Origin: Micropterix aruncella
Taxonomy: Eukaryota > Arthropoda > Insecta > Lepidoptera > Micropterigidae
Assembly (NCBI GenBank): GCA_944548615.1
Contig: OX155972.1
Coordinates: forward strand, 5,400,975-5,464,974
Direction of reading: 5' to 3'
DNA length: 64,000 bases
In this document: positions 43,317 through 55,234 of the stretch, one piece after another
Position numbering within the stretch: position 1 is the stretch's first letter
Layout of the letters: each line of letters opens with the position of its first letter
Notes under the pieces: generated by a model
What the model was told of the DNA's origin: nothing
The model's database searches: none
Seen by the model: only the letters and a program-made list of their open reading frames with translations
Program-made: the position numbers and the translations under genes

Positions 43317-46247
43317 ATGACTGAGGTGCTAAACTCCTTGGATGACTTTAAACAAATTACCTGCGAGGAATTTAATTGCCTGAATAGTTGTAAAAGCTAT
43401 ATAATGGCAACCGACGGTATTAATATGTTGACATTAAATATACGCAGTATAAATAAAAATTTCGATAATTTTATGACGCTTCTACATCGTTTCGATAACT
43501 TATTCGATATTTTAATCTTAACAGAATGTTGGATCAGTGATTTGTATTTGCCAAATCAATAAATGGGTTCATTTGTTACAATACCAAATGCGTTAGGCTG
43601 CAAAATGACGGGATAGTCGTTTACATTAAAAGTGAGCTAGGAGGAATAGTTACGGAAAAACTTGTAGATGATGCCAACTGTCTCTCCTTATCGCTGGAAG
43701 GTAAAAATAATATTAATATTCTAGCAATATACAGATCTCCTAGCAAGTCAAATATAACGCCTTTTATGGAGTCCCTGGATAAGCTATTGTGTAATTATTC
43801 TACAGTGTCTAATTTAATTTTAACAGGTGACCTAAATATTAATATCATTAATAAGAAACATCGTCAGGTGGATGACTACCTGAATATGCTAGCTCATCAT
43901 GGTCTAAATGCAGCCATAGAGAAGCCAACCAGAATTGCTGACAATTATGCAAGCTGCATCGATCATTTTATGATCAAGGCTAAACTGTCAATTAAATCTT
44001 TTGTATATGAGGCTTGTATTACGGATCATTTTGCAATAGGTATTTGTATATCAAAGACCAAATCGAAACCATGTAGTCGAAATACCACAAAGACAATCAT
44101 CGACAAAGATTTATTTACGGATATAATTAAAACTACTGATTGGAGTCACATTCTTGCAACATCCGACACTAATCTGGCAGCGGAATACTTCCTAAATAAA
44201 GTCACTTGCGCCATTAAACATGCTTCCAAGTAAAAACATATTAAAATTAGTAGAGCAAACTTAAAAATCAAACCATGGATATCAGACGGTCTCTTATCAA
44301 GTCTAAGAAAACGCGACAAAATCCACAAAAGCGTGAAAAAAAATCCTAATGATTTACAGCTACTCGCCTATTATAAAACCTATCGCAATACGTGCAAAAG
44401 GCTCATAAAACAAACTAAATATGACTTTTACAAAAACTTGCTTAATGAAGTCAATGGAGACAAAAAAAAGACATGGGAAATAATAAAAAACATAGCTTTC
44501 GGAAAAAAAGAAAATTCAAAAATTAAGGCTGTTAAAATCGGTCAAGAAATCACAAATGTCGATCAGTATCCGCAAGTCACATTAAATTTTATAAATCAGT
44601 ATTTTGCTACTGTAGGAGAAAAACTGGCAAAGCATATACTCCGGGATATTGATTCGACGGAGGATATTTTATCGAACTCATTAAATAGCGAGAAAAAAAG
44701 TACATTATCATTCCACTTCACTCCTACTGATACAAGCGAGGTTAGGAAAACAATTAGAAACTTAAAAAAATGTGCCCCCGGCTGTGATGAAATTCCTAGT
44801 GACTTGCTGAAATATGCGGATGACTGGATTGCAGAGCCTATCGTTCACATAATTAATCTAAGTTTTAAAACTGGAGTTTTTCCCCAATGCTTTAAGAGGG
44901 CAAAAGTTATACCAATCTTTAAGTCTGGTAGTAGTGATGAAATTAGCAACTATCGGCCTATCTCCTTGCTTAGCGTTTTTTCAAAAATCATCGAAAAATC
45001 ATCGAGTCACGGCTTGTTAAATTCTTTGACTTTTCTGTGATCATCAATACGGCTTTAGACAAGGTCGAGGGACAAATGATGCCATTAATTTCGTTACTCA
45101 ATCCGTAGCTAAGAGTATTGACCAAGGGAAAAAAGCCATGGCAATTTTCCTCGATCTGTCTAAAGCATTCGATACTGTTTCACATGCGATACTTAAAAAA
45201 AAGCTCTTTGGATATGGTATACAGGGATGCTCGAATAAATGGATAGAAAGTTATTTGAAGGACAGGTCACAGATTTTAGTGATTGACGGCAAAGAAAGTG
45301 ACAGTGCCGAAATATCCTTTGGTGTGCCTCAAGGCAGCGTACTTAGCCCTATTCTCTTTCTGATGTACGTCAATGATTTGTGTGAATTGCCTCTTGGCGA
45401 TAATGCAAGAATTGTCTCCTTTGCTGATGACACGGTTATCCTCGTTGAAGCAGAAACATGGGCTGAGGTACTAGTAAAGGCACAAAATAGTCTGGACAGT
45501 GTGAAAGCATGGCTTGATAGACATGTCCTAACTCTGAATGCCTCAAAAAGCAATTTTATTGTGTTTGGATTACGTCCTGTAGTCATCACACCTCCTCCAT
45601 CATTGACAATCCACTCTTACCACTGCAATAGGCAACCATCCTGCGCTTGTTACCATATCCAAGAAAAAACCGAAGTCAAGTATCTGGGTGTCCTAATACA
45701 CTCTAAATTGAGCTGGGATAACCAATTATTACAACTCTCTTCGAGGTCTCGGAAACTAGTTTTCGTCTTTAGAGAATTACGCAACGTCCTTTCTAAGAAC
45801 TCCCTAAATATGGTTTATATGGCCCTGTGTCAGGGTTTATGGGTACACGGAATAATAGCTTGGGGAGCATGTGTAAAATCTGTCTTGGATCCTCTAGTGA
45901 AAGCCCAAAAGCTTTTGTTGAGGGTAATCAATAGAAGGCCCCCACGATATGACTCCAACATGCTATTCAAAGAAAGTAATGTGTTAGATATACGCCAGCT
46001 GTTTGTGAAACAGTCACTCATGTTCTTCCATCGAACCTCAGATAAACGACTACGAAGCCAGCAACACCGAACTACAAGAGCATCTGCAGGTCTGAATTAT
46101 GCCGTTCCCCGAGTTAATTCTTCATTTGCCCAAAGACAATTCAACTATATAGCACCTAAAATATTCAACCTTCTTGATGACAAAATAAAGGAGATAGAAA
46201 ATACCATTTTATTCAAAAAAAAAATAAAAAATGGCTTGACGACATAG
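43317..46247 (+). pseudogene. LINE endonuclease-reverse transcriptase, broken in three places
   Basis: Starts with the endonuclease (MLTLNIRSINKNFDNFMTLL, LTECW). A frameshift near 43560 leads to FICYNTK and GIVVYIKSELGG, then AIYRSPS, GDLNINI and TDHFAIG. An in-frame TAA at 44231-44233 follows AIKHASK. The reverse transcriptase reads FKRAKVIPIFKSG, NYRPISLLSVFSKI, shifts frame near 45000-45045, then GFRQGRGTNDAI, DLSKAFDTVSHA, GVPQGSVLSP, the catalytic FADD, and a full thumb to the stop at 46247 (FKKKIKNGLTT). Catalytic motifs are kept, so decay is fairly recent. Confidence 0.85.
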
Positions 46248-46700
46248 GTCGTTCAAGGACAGAGAAAGAACTGCTGCAAATCATATCTTAAAAAAATATA
46301 TATATTTCTGCATAACTTTACTATTATACTATATAATATGATATAAGATATTAAACAAAATGTACTATATTGTAATATAATGAAAAGAATAATACTATAA
46401 TATATTTAGATCGTTATATTTATATATTTGTGTATGTATGTATATGTATGTGTGTATGTGTATATGTATCTATATGAGTACCTACGTCAGTTAGGCTTCG
46501 CCACCTAAGTCAGAAAGTAAGTCGTATGCCCAGATACAGGCTATATTTGGCCTAGTTGGGTATACGCTGAGCATGGTCATGTGAATGTGGGCCGTTGTTT
46601 CTTCGCACCATTACTTGTTATGACCATTTTTATGCGTTTTATAATTATGTTTGATACAAAATAATAATAATAAATAATAAATAATAATAAATGTAGCATA
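43317..46700 (+). mobile_element. Jockey/CR1-superfamily LINE, lacking ORF1
   Basis: Plus-strand LINE with an endonuclease-reverse transcriptase gene (43317-46247), a 3' UTR of about 430 bp containing the phrase TTAGGCTTCGCCACCTAAGT and a tail of (AAT/AATA)n at about 46660-46694. No ORF1 is visible upstream, so the copy is truncated or ORF1 has decayed. Its last 600 bp are the source type for the truncated insert at 19624-20221. Confidence 0.85.
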
Positions 46701-46759
46701 TTTATATATAATAGTATAATAGTATAACATAATAAAATATAACATATTATAATCTGTAT

Positions 46760-48590
46760 ACCTGTATACATATCCATAATTTACATCTATATATCCTATA
46801 ATCTGTGGTTAGAAATAAAATATTTTAATATATCATACTTTCGCATTCTTCTCTAGTATAATTTGAGAACCAATGAGACACCCGTCTAGACCTTGAACTG
46901 GTTGTCGGTTATGTTTAAGATCTGTCCTGCGTACGAGTTAAATATATTATAGAGTTTAGGTCCGAGAAATGCGTAGTGTCGTTGTCCGTATACAGTCCTC
47001 ATTTTTGGTTGAATCTGTTTGTCTTTGTGTCTAGTGTTGTGTTTGTGCTCTGGTTTGTCTGTATCCGTGTTCTTCATGAGGTCCCTTCGATAGCGCACCA
47101 AAACAGCGCGTATGTATAGTTGGCGTACGTCAAGTACTTTAAAGTCTGTATATAGGTCGTCTGACGGGGAGCGATATGGCTTCTTGTTAATGACTCTGAG
47201 CAAAGCCTTTTGCGCTTTGACCAGTGGGTCAAGATTTGTTCTTGCCATACCGCCCCAACCGATTTGTCCGTATGTAAGTAGAGTCTGCGCCAGTGCATAG
47301 TAAACAGTCCGTAGTTGGTTAATGTTGAGTATGTTTCTTATATTTTTAAATATATAAATCAACTTTCTAGTCCGTTTAGTCGTAGCCTCAATGTGTTGTG
47401 TCCATTTTAGATTTTGGTCAATGACTATTCCTAGATATTTTATTGTGTTCGTGCGTTCAAGTGGTAAACATGTACAGTTCATGTAGTCGCATTTATGTAA
47501 CGTAATATAGTGGTTAGTATTGGGATGATGTCTATTGTCGATGCTAAAGGTCATATATTTAGTCTTGTACTCGTTTAGCGTCAAAAGATTATTGTCAAGC
47601 CATCGTTTAGCCAGCTTCAGTCCCGCAGTCGCTCTGTTAAACGAAGACGTCCATGTGTCGCCGTAGAATAGCAACACAGTGTCATCGGCGTAGGACAGTA
47701 CGGAGCCCTGAACCTGAAGCTGGCATAGGTCATTTATGTACACTAAGAAGAGTATTGGGCCCAGTGTGCTGCCCTGTGGGACCCCATAGGAACACGGCAG
47801 GGATTCACTTGTCTCGCTGTCAATTTTAACTTGCTGCGTGCGTCCAGTTATATAGCTACGAAACCAGTCCAACTCTACGTCTAAAACTCCGAGTTTCTCA
47901 AGTTTCGTGATTAGTCTATCGTGAGGTACTGTGTCGAAAGCTTAAGCCATGTCGAGAAAAATACCAATGCAATGTTTGTTTCTATCGAGGTTTTCTGTTA
48001 TACATTTAGTTAATTCAAGAATTGCATCGGCAGTTCCTCGACCCGGCCTAAAGCCATACTGTCGGTCTGACAATAGATCATGTGTCTGTAAGTAAGTCGT
48101 TAGTTGTTTTGCGGTTAGTTTTTCTAGTATTTTGCTTATTGTATTTATTACTGAAATCGGACGATAGTTTTTAGGGTCACGTTTGTCACCTTCCTTAAAG
48201 ATCGGTGTCACATTGGCTGTCTTAAATACTTCAGGAAATTTTCCCTTGTCTAAAGTGAGGTTGGTAATATACACCAAGGGTTTGGCTATGAATTTAGCAA
48301 TGAACTTCAGAGTACCTACACTGATACCATCTGGACCTGGGGCGGAATCGCTTTTTAGCAATCTGATTGTCTTAAGAATGTCATCTTCGTAAACATGGGT
48401 AAATTTAAACATCCTTTCAATATTAGGCAAAGTAAAATCGTCTTCAGTTGCGTTAATCGTTGTGGAAGTTTGATTGAAGGCCTTGGCCAGATTTATTCGA
48501 ACATTAGTGAAGTATCTATTGAAATGTTGAGTAACGTCGCTCTTGTTTTTAATTAGTTGCCTGCCAATCTGGAGTTCCTGTACACTGGGT
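46760..48590 (-). pseudogene. LINE reverse transcriptase, 5'-truncated, one nonsense codon
   Basis: Minus strand, tail to tail with the LINE above. From about 48590: ELQIGRQLIKNKSDVTQHFN, LLKSDSAPGPDGIS, ANVTPIFKEGDKRDPKNYRP, YGFRPGRGTADAILE, IFLDMA, TAA at 47942-47944, AFDTVPHD, GVPQGSTLGPILFL, YADD, KYLGIVIDQNLKW and on to the stop at 46886. Reading across the single TAA (A.AFD, normally K or R) gives over 550 codons with all palm motifs. The endonuclease is missing. The 3' UTR runs to about 46760 next to an AT-rich junction. Confidence 0.85.
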
Positions 48591-48638
48591 TGTTATATAA
48601 TAGGTTTAGCTATAACTATATATAATAGGTTTGTTACA

Positions 48639-49013
48639 ACCTTAAAACCTGATCGTGTTCAGGGTGTTCAAAGTCCATTACGTGACCTTTCTCACAAGTG
48701 CAAACACGACTATGATACGATATTCCATCATGAAATGCCAGTTCCTATCTTCCAGCTTCATCATCAGACCTTGAAACTTAATCGTGGTCAAAGTACATTA
48801 CAAGACCTTTCTAACAAGTCCAAACACTGCTATGATACCTACGATATTCTATCATGGAATGCCAGTGCCTATCTTCCGGCTTCATCATCAGACCTTGAAA
48901 CCTAATCGTGCTCAAAGTTGATTCCAAGACTTTTATAACAAGTCCAAACACAGCTATGATACGATGTTCCATCATGAAGTTCCAGTTCATATCTTCCGAC
49001 TCCATTATCAGAT
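48639..49013. repeat. Tandem array, three units of about 125 bp
   Basis: Units begin ACCTTAAAACCTGATCGTG (48639), ACCTTGAAACTTAATCGTGG (48768) and ACCTTGAAACCTAATCGTGC (48892), giving periods of about 129 and 124 bp. Each holds CAAGTCCAAACAC(T/A)GCTATG, ATCATG(A/G)AATGCCAGT and CTATCTTCC. Open frames on both strands (120 and 85 aa) follow the period and are not treated as genes. Confidence 0.85.
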
Positions 49014-49202
49014 CAGTTCGACAGTACCATATTACTGTATTGTCATCAGAACTGCATACAGCTACCAATTTTCATGACGCTACGATCCTTGGAAGATGGT
49101 TAAATTAGTTACCTTAGATTCCATTACATAGTTAGTTACATACAGGTCGACCTAATAAAAGCGTGTTAATAAAGAGACCCTATCGCAGTTATTTGTCTAT
49201 AG

Positions 49203-50069
49203 TCTATACTAATATTATAAAGAGGTAACGTTTGTGAGTTTGTGAGGTTGTAGGGAGTAATCTCTGGATCTACTGTACCGATTTTTTAAATCCTTTTACC
49301 AATAGAAAGCCACGTTATTTGTGAGTGTCATACGCTATATTTTAATCCGGAAAATGGAAAGACATTTTTGTGGTAGACGGATTTGCAAAGTAAGTCGGAG
49401 AAAAAACGGTCGAATTAAAACGTTTATTACGAACGCTGCCTTAACGATGAGAGATATAGTATGATTGAGTCCTAGATAAAAGTTGTAGAGCTTGATAATG
49501 CCTACAAAAAATCAGCGACAGGATGGATATGTCTAACTTTTTTTTTCAAGTCAGAAAAAGTAGTTTTTATTATTAAGAAAATAATTGAAATCGTTAGGCC
49601 ATGTTTATTGGTCATATTATCAACAATTATGAAGTCATCAAAATAAGTAAATTTATCCTCTTAAGTGTTTAAAACAAAAGAATTTTTCCTTTTACTGCAT
49701 ATAATTTCCCTTTTACTGCATAAATGGTTTAAGAGATAATACGACATAGGTATGGAACCGCGACCGTATCTCGGGTTGGAACTCCTGAAAGACAATATAT
49801 TTTGGTACCAAATAATGACATTACATCTAATATAGTAAACAGAGAAGTTTTGAACAATTAAAATAAACATAATTTATTCACTCATTTGAAACCCGGTAAT
49901 ATAGTAAAATTGGTATGCAAATACATACATACAAATGCAGTAAAATTATAACCTTTAGTTTGGTAGTCAGGAAATAAATCATATCACTCAGTACTAACCG
50001 AACCACACTCATAATTTCATCACAAGTAAAAATGATTACCGCCCAACGAAGTGGGCACGGGTCAGCTAG
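49203..50069 (+). mobile_element. Non-autonomous Helitron, copy 2
   Basis: Begins TCTATACTAATATTATAAAG and ends GCCCAACGAAGTGGGCACGG, GTCAGCTAG, with T following. The terminal hairpin and CTAG are identical in design to 21144-22276. Inner blocks shared in the same order: GTTTGTGAGGTTGTAGGGAG, CCAATAGAAAGCCACGTTAT, CGGAGAAAAAACGGTCGAAT. The base before TC is G, not A, which is atypical. No coding capacity. Confidence 0.8.
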
Positions 50070-50789
50070 TCTAGTATAAGAGTCGAGCTACCAATTGTCA
50101 GTCGAGCATAAAATAGTCGATCTTAACATTACAATGAATTATGTTATTCCAAGCGATACATCTACCGCAAAATAATACAAATAAAAGTAGTAGGAGCAAA
50201 CCACGCCTTTCTCCATTGCGGCTTCTTCTTTCTATCTTTATCTGCTGAAAGACTTATTTCTCGAGGCTCGAACAAACCAATTACCGTAAGCCTAACTCAC
50301 GAAAACTGAAAATGTCAATTTTCGTCGTCGGGGAATGGGGGGGGGTGGGGCGGGGAGGGGGTTGGAGGGAGTTAAGGGAGGGCTTGCTCAATTAAACCAA
50401 AGCGCCGGCCGATATCTTTAGAATTCATCATCGAATCCAATCTCCCATTTCCACAGTCGTCCGCATCGGCCAAATTGGCTTCGTCTTGGCCCGCGAAAAT
50501 TTCTCATTTGCAACGCAAATTGATACTAAAAGGGGGAAAAAGGGATCCCCCTGCACTCGCTTCGAGGAAAATTCAGCGAGAATTATTATAAGAAACATAT
50601 TTATGCGATGTAACTTTTGAATTATAATTGGCGAGTTTAATTGTTATTCTCGTCGTATGGTGCTTAAATTCCTAAAATTTTAGATGTATAGCCATAGAAA
50701 TAATAATGCGCATCTATTTTCATTTTTGTAGAGATAACTTCACTTTATTCTGTAATGAATTGAGGACCGTTTTCTCTAAATGACACATC
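50070..50789. other. Unassigned; G-quadruplex-prone tract at 50329-50380
   Basis: CGGGGAATGGGGGGGGGGTG, then GGGCGGGGAGGGGGTTGG and two further GGG groups, gives many possible G-quadruplexes on the plus strand. The rest has no similarity. Confidence 0.5.
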
Positions 50790-51423
50790 CCCTTCGGCTA
50801 CGTAACGACCAAATTAGGTTGCACATCAGAACACCATTGCGCACAGTAATATTATTTTCTAATTCGAACGCATCCCAAAATCCATACCAAGTATCGCATT
50901 ATAACCATAGATACATAGACGGGCCGCTAGAATAATTTTGCGCGTCATTTTACGGATATTTCTGGTAAAATTCCATTGTCAAACATCGACAATTTTTTTT
51001 CGAGAAATCATAAAAAAAAATATTGGTATTTATGAGCTAATATATAAATATTTTTGTATGTAAATAAGCAAAACGAAATATTACCTTTGATAGAGAATCT
51101 AATAAAGATCACGATAGTATGTACAATATCTATATAGGATTCCGTATTTTTCCGTAAGATATGTACAAGTAGGAATGCCGAATTTTTTTCACTTTTTCGA
51201 ATTTCTCATAATTGTTCATAATTATCTAATTGTTTTACAAAATGAGATTTCAATATTCCATATATGAAATTTCAATGCGAGCATTGCACAATTATTCTTT
51301 TTATGATTGCTATAGTAGTTCCATAGTTCCATGCTATAGTAGTTCCACTTGTTGTCGAGCGCGGCGATATTGCAAGAAATTCCAATACAGGTCTGCCATG
51401 ATATTATGCTGCTACTCGAAGGG
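50790..51423 (-). mobile_element. piggyBac-type MITE, copy 2
   Basis: Reverse copy of 38602-39251: CCCTTCGGCTACGTAACGAC at the left, CTACTCGAAGGG then TTAA (51424-51427) at the right. Inner matches include AATTCGAACGCATCCCAAAA, GGTAAAATTCCATTGTCAAA, AGATCACGATAGTA and TTGCAAGAAATTCCAATA. The left flank is CATC, so one TTAA has mutated or been lost. Minus-oriented frames (78 aa) are chance. Confidence 0.8.
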
Positions 51424-51427
51424 TTAA

Positions 51428-52323
51428 AGGACAATAAGCAAAGATGTGCTGGGCCCACTTTCTCAATAGCAAAACGTATTTACCATTGAATAGATCTATA
51501 TATCTAGGTTTATGTATGACTACTACAACTTACCTCAATTATGAGCCGTTTCAAAGTTTTAAAGTTCGGAGTCTTCTTAAATACGGCTAATTAAACGAAA
51601 ACCTCAAGTTACTATGATACTAATTATTTATTTAAAACATATTATCTGCAGTGAACATCCATAACATATAGTATATTATGATATACTGTCATTGGGCACA
51701 CCATATTGGATAGCTGACCTTAGCATATTACATACGGCAGTAAAAAGAGCAGCAATGAAATCATGAGACACATTACAGAGATCAGGCAACATATCCCAGT
51801 ATTTCCGCCCCATATACTACTGACAAACTCGAGTAGGAATAAATAGTTTGTACTTGCACTTTGTATGTATGTATGTATGTGTGTATGTATGTATGCATGT
51901 ATGTATGTTATAAATTTTCAAGTTTACTTGTCGTCGATTAACGCCGTGTTAAAAAGTATTCACAGAATAATTGGGTCATGTTAATTAGGATATAAATATA
52001 TATGTAGGGGATGTTTCATTACAGCTTGACCTTTCAATAATAATTAGAGAGAAAGAGCATCCCCTATTACATTTTCGTAAGTATAGAATTGCCCTAAATT
52101 GCCCAGTAGTCAACTGGTTTAATATGTACAAATTTAACTCTGCCACTCGCTGGACGATTGTCGTAATTAGGTATATGTTGTACTGTAAAATTTTAGTAAT
52201 CCCAAGGAATTACATTTCTTTTCAATGTTTCACAGTTAGTTTCTCAAATTAGCATTTATGCAGCAACGGCGAGAATACGAATAGCAAATTTGAAAATCGT
52301 GTATAACTTTTTTGGATTTAGGT
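51428..52323. other. Unassigned; (GTAT)n microsatellite at 51862-51908
   Basis: A GTAT/GTGT tetranucleotide run lies at 51862-51908. AGGGGATG at about 52009 and CATCCCCT at about 52060 form an 8-bp inverted pair about 50 bp apart, too weak to call. Otherwise AT-rich. Confidence 0.4.
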
Positions 52324-52510
52324 TGTGAGGGACCACCCTCACAGTATCACGTCGGGGTCACCAGTGTGAGGTGACCCCTCACTAGGCTCCAGGTTGTGCG
52401 GTGTGAGGTGGTGGTATCAACTTGCGGGTTATCTCCGTATTAAAGGGCGATTTTGAGTGAATCAGAAGGTATTTATTGAATTGATTGAGTGTTCGATATT
52501 GCCAGTTGTA
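52324..52510 (+). repeat. LTR-like repeat, partial copies
   Basis: TGTGAGGGACCACCCTCACA at 52325 and TGTGAGGTGACCCCTCACTA at 52365 are two starts of the repeat also seen at 53166. The second is followed by TGTGAGGTGGTGGTATCAAC, CTCCGTATTAAAGGGCG and ATATTGCCAGTTGTAACG, colinear with 53166-53311. The sequence then changes to DR2. Confidence 0.5.
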
Positions 52511-52559
52511 ACGCTTCCCGAAAAGGTAATATTGACGCGGATGAAGTGACTCGCAGAAT

Positions 52560-53158
52560 GAATGAATTTACGAGGAGGCGACATGGCACCTCAGAAAAAA
52601 TATTAAAAAGGGGCGGACACGCGAAAAAATAGGCGGGATCGATTTTGTAGGGTTTGACCAATAAAAATTCACCGTTGACGAAGCGTCAAGCGCAGATTTT
52701 ACGTCCGCTAGCGCCGGAGACCAGGCGCATACTAAACGTTTTATCGCAGCGCTAGCGCAGAATAACTATCTTTACGCAGTGGTGGTATAAGGGAGCTAAT
52801 GGCAAAGAATATTTAGCGTAACTCTCAGAACCCTCTTACGTTTTAATTAATTGTAATTCATTTAGGGCCTAAATAAAAATGTGGCTAAGTGCTGCCCTAG
52901 AGAATCAACCAGTCAATGTAATGAAATTATAATAAAACACACTCACCGCTTACATTGTAGGAGTAATCGCGACTGAAAGTTTTCGAAGTCAGTTAAAAGC
53001 CTTAATTTCCAAGGCAATGGGAAACGTTTTTAAGACCATTTTTTAAATTTGGTTCCTTATCGAGGGATTCACTTAGATTTTTTTAAAATTATTGCCTATA
53101 TTTTTAAAAAACTCATAAAACAAAAATTCTTGAGATATGGTCGTTCCCAGGTATCATG
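52560..53158 (+). repeat. DR2 dispersed repeat copy 2
   Basis: Matches 9475-10030 block by block (ATTTAGCGTAACTCTCAGA, CTTACATTGTAGGAGTAATC, TTCCCAGGTATCATGTCACC). Its continuation CTTAAG... occurs only after 53781, because an LTR-like sequence is inserted. Confidence 0.6.
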
Positions 53159-53163
53159 TCACC

Positions 53164-53776
53164 AATGTGAGGGACCACCCCTCACAAGACTCCAAATTAT
53201 TCGATGTGGGGTGGTGGTGTCAACTTTTGAGTTAACGCCGTATTTAAAGGCGGTTTTGATGAAGCAGAAGATATTTAATGATTGAATCGATTGAATATTG
53301 CCAGTTATAACGATTGCCGAATTAACGACTACCCGGATTACTTTATCGAGACGCGAGGGTTGCGCGACGGCGGTTATGTAGGAGAGTGGATGAGGATTGT
53401 ATGTGTGCTCCTAGTATCTTGTACTGGGCACGGCTCGAGTCTGTGGGATTACAGACTGATGCTTCGAGACTCAGGGAAAATGAGGAAAGGAAACCAAGGA
53501 GCCGGATCCGTTGAGCGACCTCGTAGAGGGGTACCGGATATGCCGTCGCAACATTGGGGGAAGGTGATCAATCGGGGACTGATAATTTGGTTGCTTTTTG
53601 GCCGGTTTATATAGGCCGTGCAATGATGCAATTTGAAATATTCTGAGTAAAAGTATTGTTTCATCATGCTGATTCATAGCTGCACGAGTCAAAATAACAG
53701 CTGAATTGTGTTAGTGGATTTTACTGGAAATCGATGCATTTGTTGATCGTATGTAGAGGACTTAAGGTCCGTTACA
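53164..53776 (+). mobile_element. Probable solo LTR inserted in DR2
   Basis: TCACC at 53159-53163 and again at 53777-53781 brackets about 613 bp that is absent from DR2 copy 1 (there CATGTTACCTTAAG is uninterrupted). The insert holds TGTGAGGGACCACCCCTCAC near its start and GGTCCGTTACA at its end, with TTTATATAGG at about 53606 as a possible promoter TATA. TG...CA ends are approximate because AA precedes TGTGAGG. Frames at 53282-53692 on both strands have no similarity. Confidence 0.55.
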
Positions 53777-53781
53777 TCACC

Positions 53782-54439
53782 TTAAGCGTGGAGGCTTTCA
53801 CACAGACGGACACAGAGAGAATCTTCCTTCTGGATATAGTCTTAAGGTCAGGGGGGATTCAAAATTGATATTTGCGTTTTAATATCATTTTATAGCGCTT
53901 TCACAACAGTTTCCCTCTTCGTTGGTTGATAGGTCGAGAAAGACTAAAAATATATTTAAAAATAGTAGGAAAGTTTTAAAGATGCATATGTGTCGATCAA
54001 TCAAGTTTGTCCTTTCCGACCCACGTCGACTCGACAACTCAAATTTACTCGCAGCACTTCCCTATTGTCACTGTTTCGCCCAATATCGGCGAAGTGCCGG
54101 CAAAAATGTCGTGTGAAAATGGTGACATGTGAAAGGTCGATTTGTTTTGTATGGGCGAGGTCGGGTTGGATCCAATTTACCATACTACCGCGGATATTGC
54201 CTCAATGTAGGTAACCAGTTAAGCTAATGGCCTGGGTCGGGCGGCCAATGTCCAACCGCTGTTGCGAATTAATTCCCGGTGGCGCATTGGGTACAATTGT
54301 GCCGAAACGTAGGGCCAAATTCAGCAGACTGTGAGATACAAGCAGCAATGGCAGTATACCACGCGAAAGACAATCAGCAGATTTTCAGTGACGTCAAAAT
54401 ATCTGATATTGTTATGTTAAGAATATTCCGGCAAGTAGC
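53782..54439. other. Unassigned
   Basis: Overlapping frames at 53922-54214 on both strands (60-74 aa) show no similarity. No repeat match found. Confidence 0.3.
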
Positions 54440-55055
54440 CTAGGACTGGTTTTATCTATAAATAGGATAGAAAATGAATTTACCGCGTGAAATTTGTAGC
54501 ATCCGACGTTTCGGTGACGTTGCAGCCGCCGTTGTCCAGGGTAGACTGAAGAGCTGTCAATCCGTTGTTTTGCGGATAGGCCGCATACTGCTTCCGCCAC
54601 TGCGTAGGTTATAACGGTGGTTTTACGTCTTTGCGTTCGGCGTTCGGCGGCGGGAACATTTTAAGAAGAGGGTTCCACGTAGAAGAGAGTTTGTAACCGT
54701 CGTCTCTATTGAAGTTCGGGGTTCTTCTTATTACAATGGCTTCCCGGATCATGCGAGGAAAGTAGAATTGTTCCTTGGATTTTGAAACTGCATCCAGTGG
54801 TTACTTCCGCTATCCAACATGTGTTCGCAGATCGCCGATTTTTCTCGCTGAACGTTTTTAACAGCTTTGATGTGTTCTGTCAGTCGCGTGGCTATGGGCC
54901 GTTTCGTTTGTCCAACGTAGGCTAGACCGAAACTGCATTCGATTTTATACACACCCGGGGTTTGCAGTGGTATTACATCCTTTACAGGCCTCAAAAATCG
55001 AGCTATATTTTGGGTCGGTTTGAAGATCGTTTTTATATCGAATCTGTTTAGCATC
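54440..55055 (-). pseudogene. Penelope-like element C, GIY-YIG endonuclease and 3' terminus
   Basis: Minus strand from 55055: MLNRFDIKTIFKPTQNIARF, LRPVKDVIPLQT, GVYKIECSFGLAYVGQTKRP, ATRLTEH, then uninterrupted IKAVKNVQREKSAICEHMLD, SGSNHWMQFQ. This gives the intact GVY/YVG nuclease core with R, H, E and N positions; the second Cys of the usual CSC motif is F. After a frame change near 54770 it continues MIREAIVIRRTPNFNRDDGY, KLSSTWNPLLKM. The conserved 3' terminus (CGAAACGTCGGATGCTAC, TTTCACGCGGTAAATTC) follows to about 54455. The reverse transcriptase is missing, so it is a 5'-truncated copy. Confidence 0.85.
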
Positions 55056-55079
55056 TGTTTTATCTAAATACAACTGTCC

Positions 55080-55215
55080 CGGGCGTCGTGGTTCATTTCT
55101 CGGCTAAGGGCGGATTTGGGTTAAAAGCGGCAATAGATAGCGTTAACACTTCTTTAAAATATAGCGGAATTAAATATTATTAGTGTAGCTATTATATGAT
55201 ATATTTCAACTTAAG
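55080..55215 (+). repeat. DR1-related fragment
   Basis: TTTCTCGGCTAAGGGCGG, AGATAGCGTTAA and ATTATTAGTGTAGCTATTAT also occur at 58597-58720 in a DR1 copy. Short and diverged. Confidence 0.4.
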
Positions 55216-55234
55216 GATTTTCAACTTGACGAGT

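Noticed and set aside
48639..49013. CRISPR-like array
   Set aside because: Three diverged 125-bp units without spacer structure, in a eukaryotic context.
48543..49068. Frames of 120 aa (+) and 85 aa (-)
   Set aside because: They cross the 125-bp tandem array and mirror its period; no protein similarity.
52005..52070. Small inverted repeat AGGGGATG/CATCCCCT
   Set aside because: Only 8 bp long with about 50 bp between and no duplication; expected by chance at this scale.
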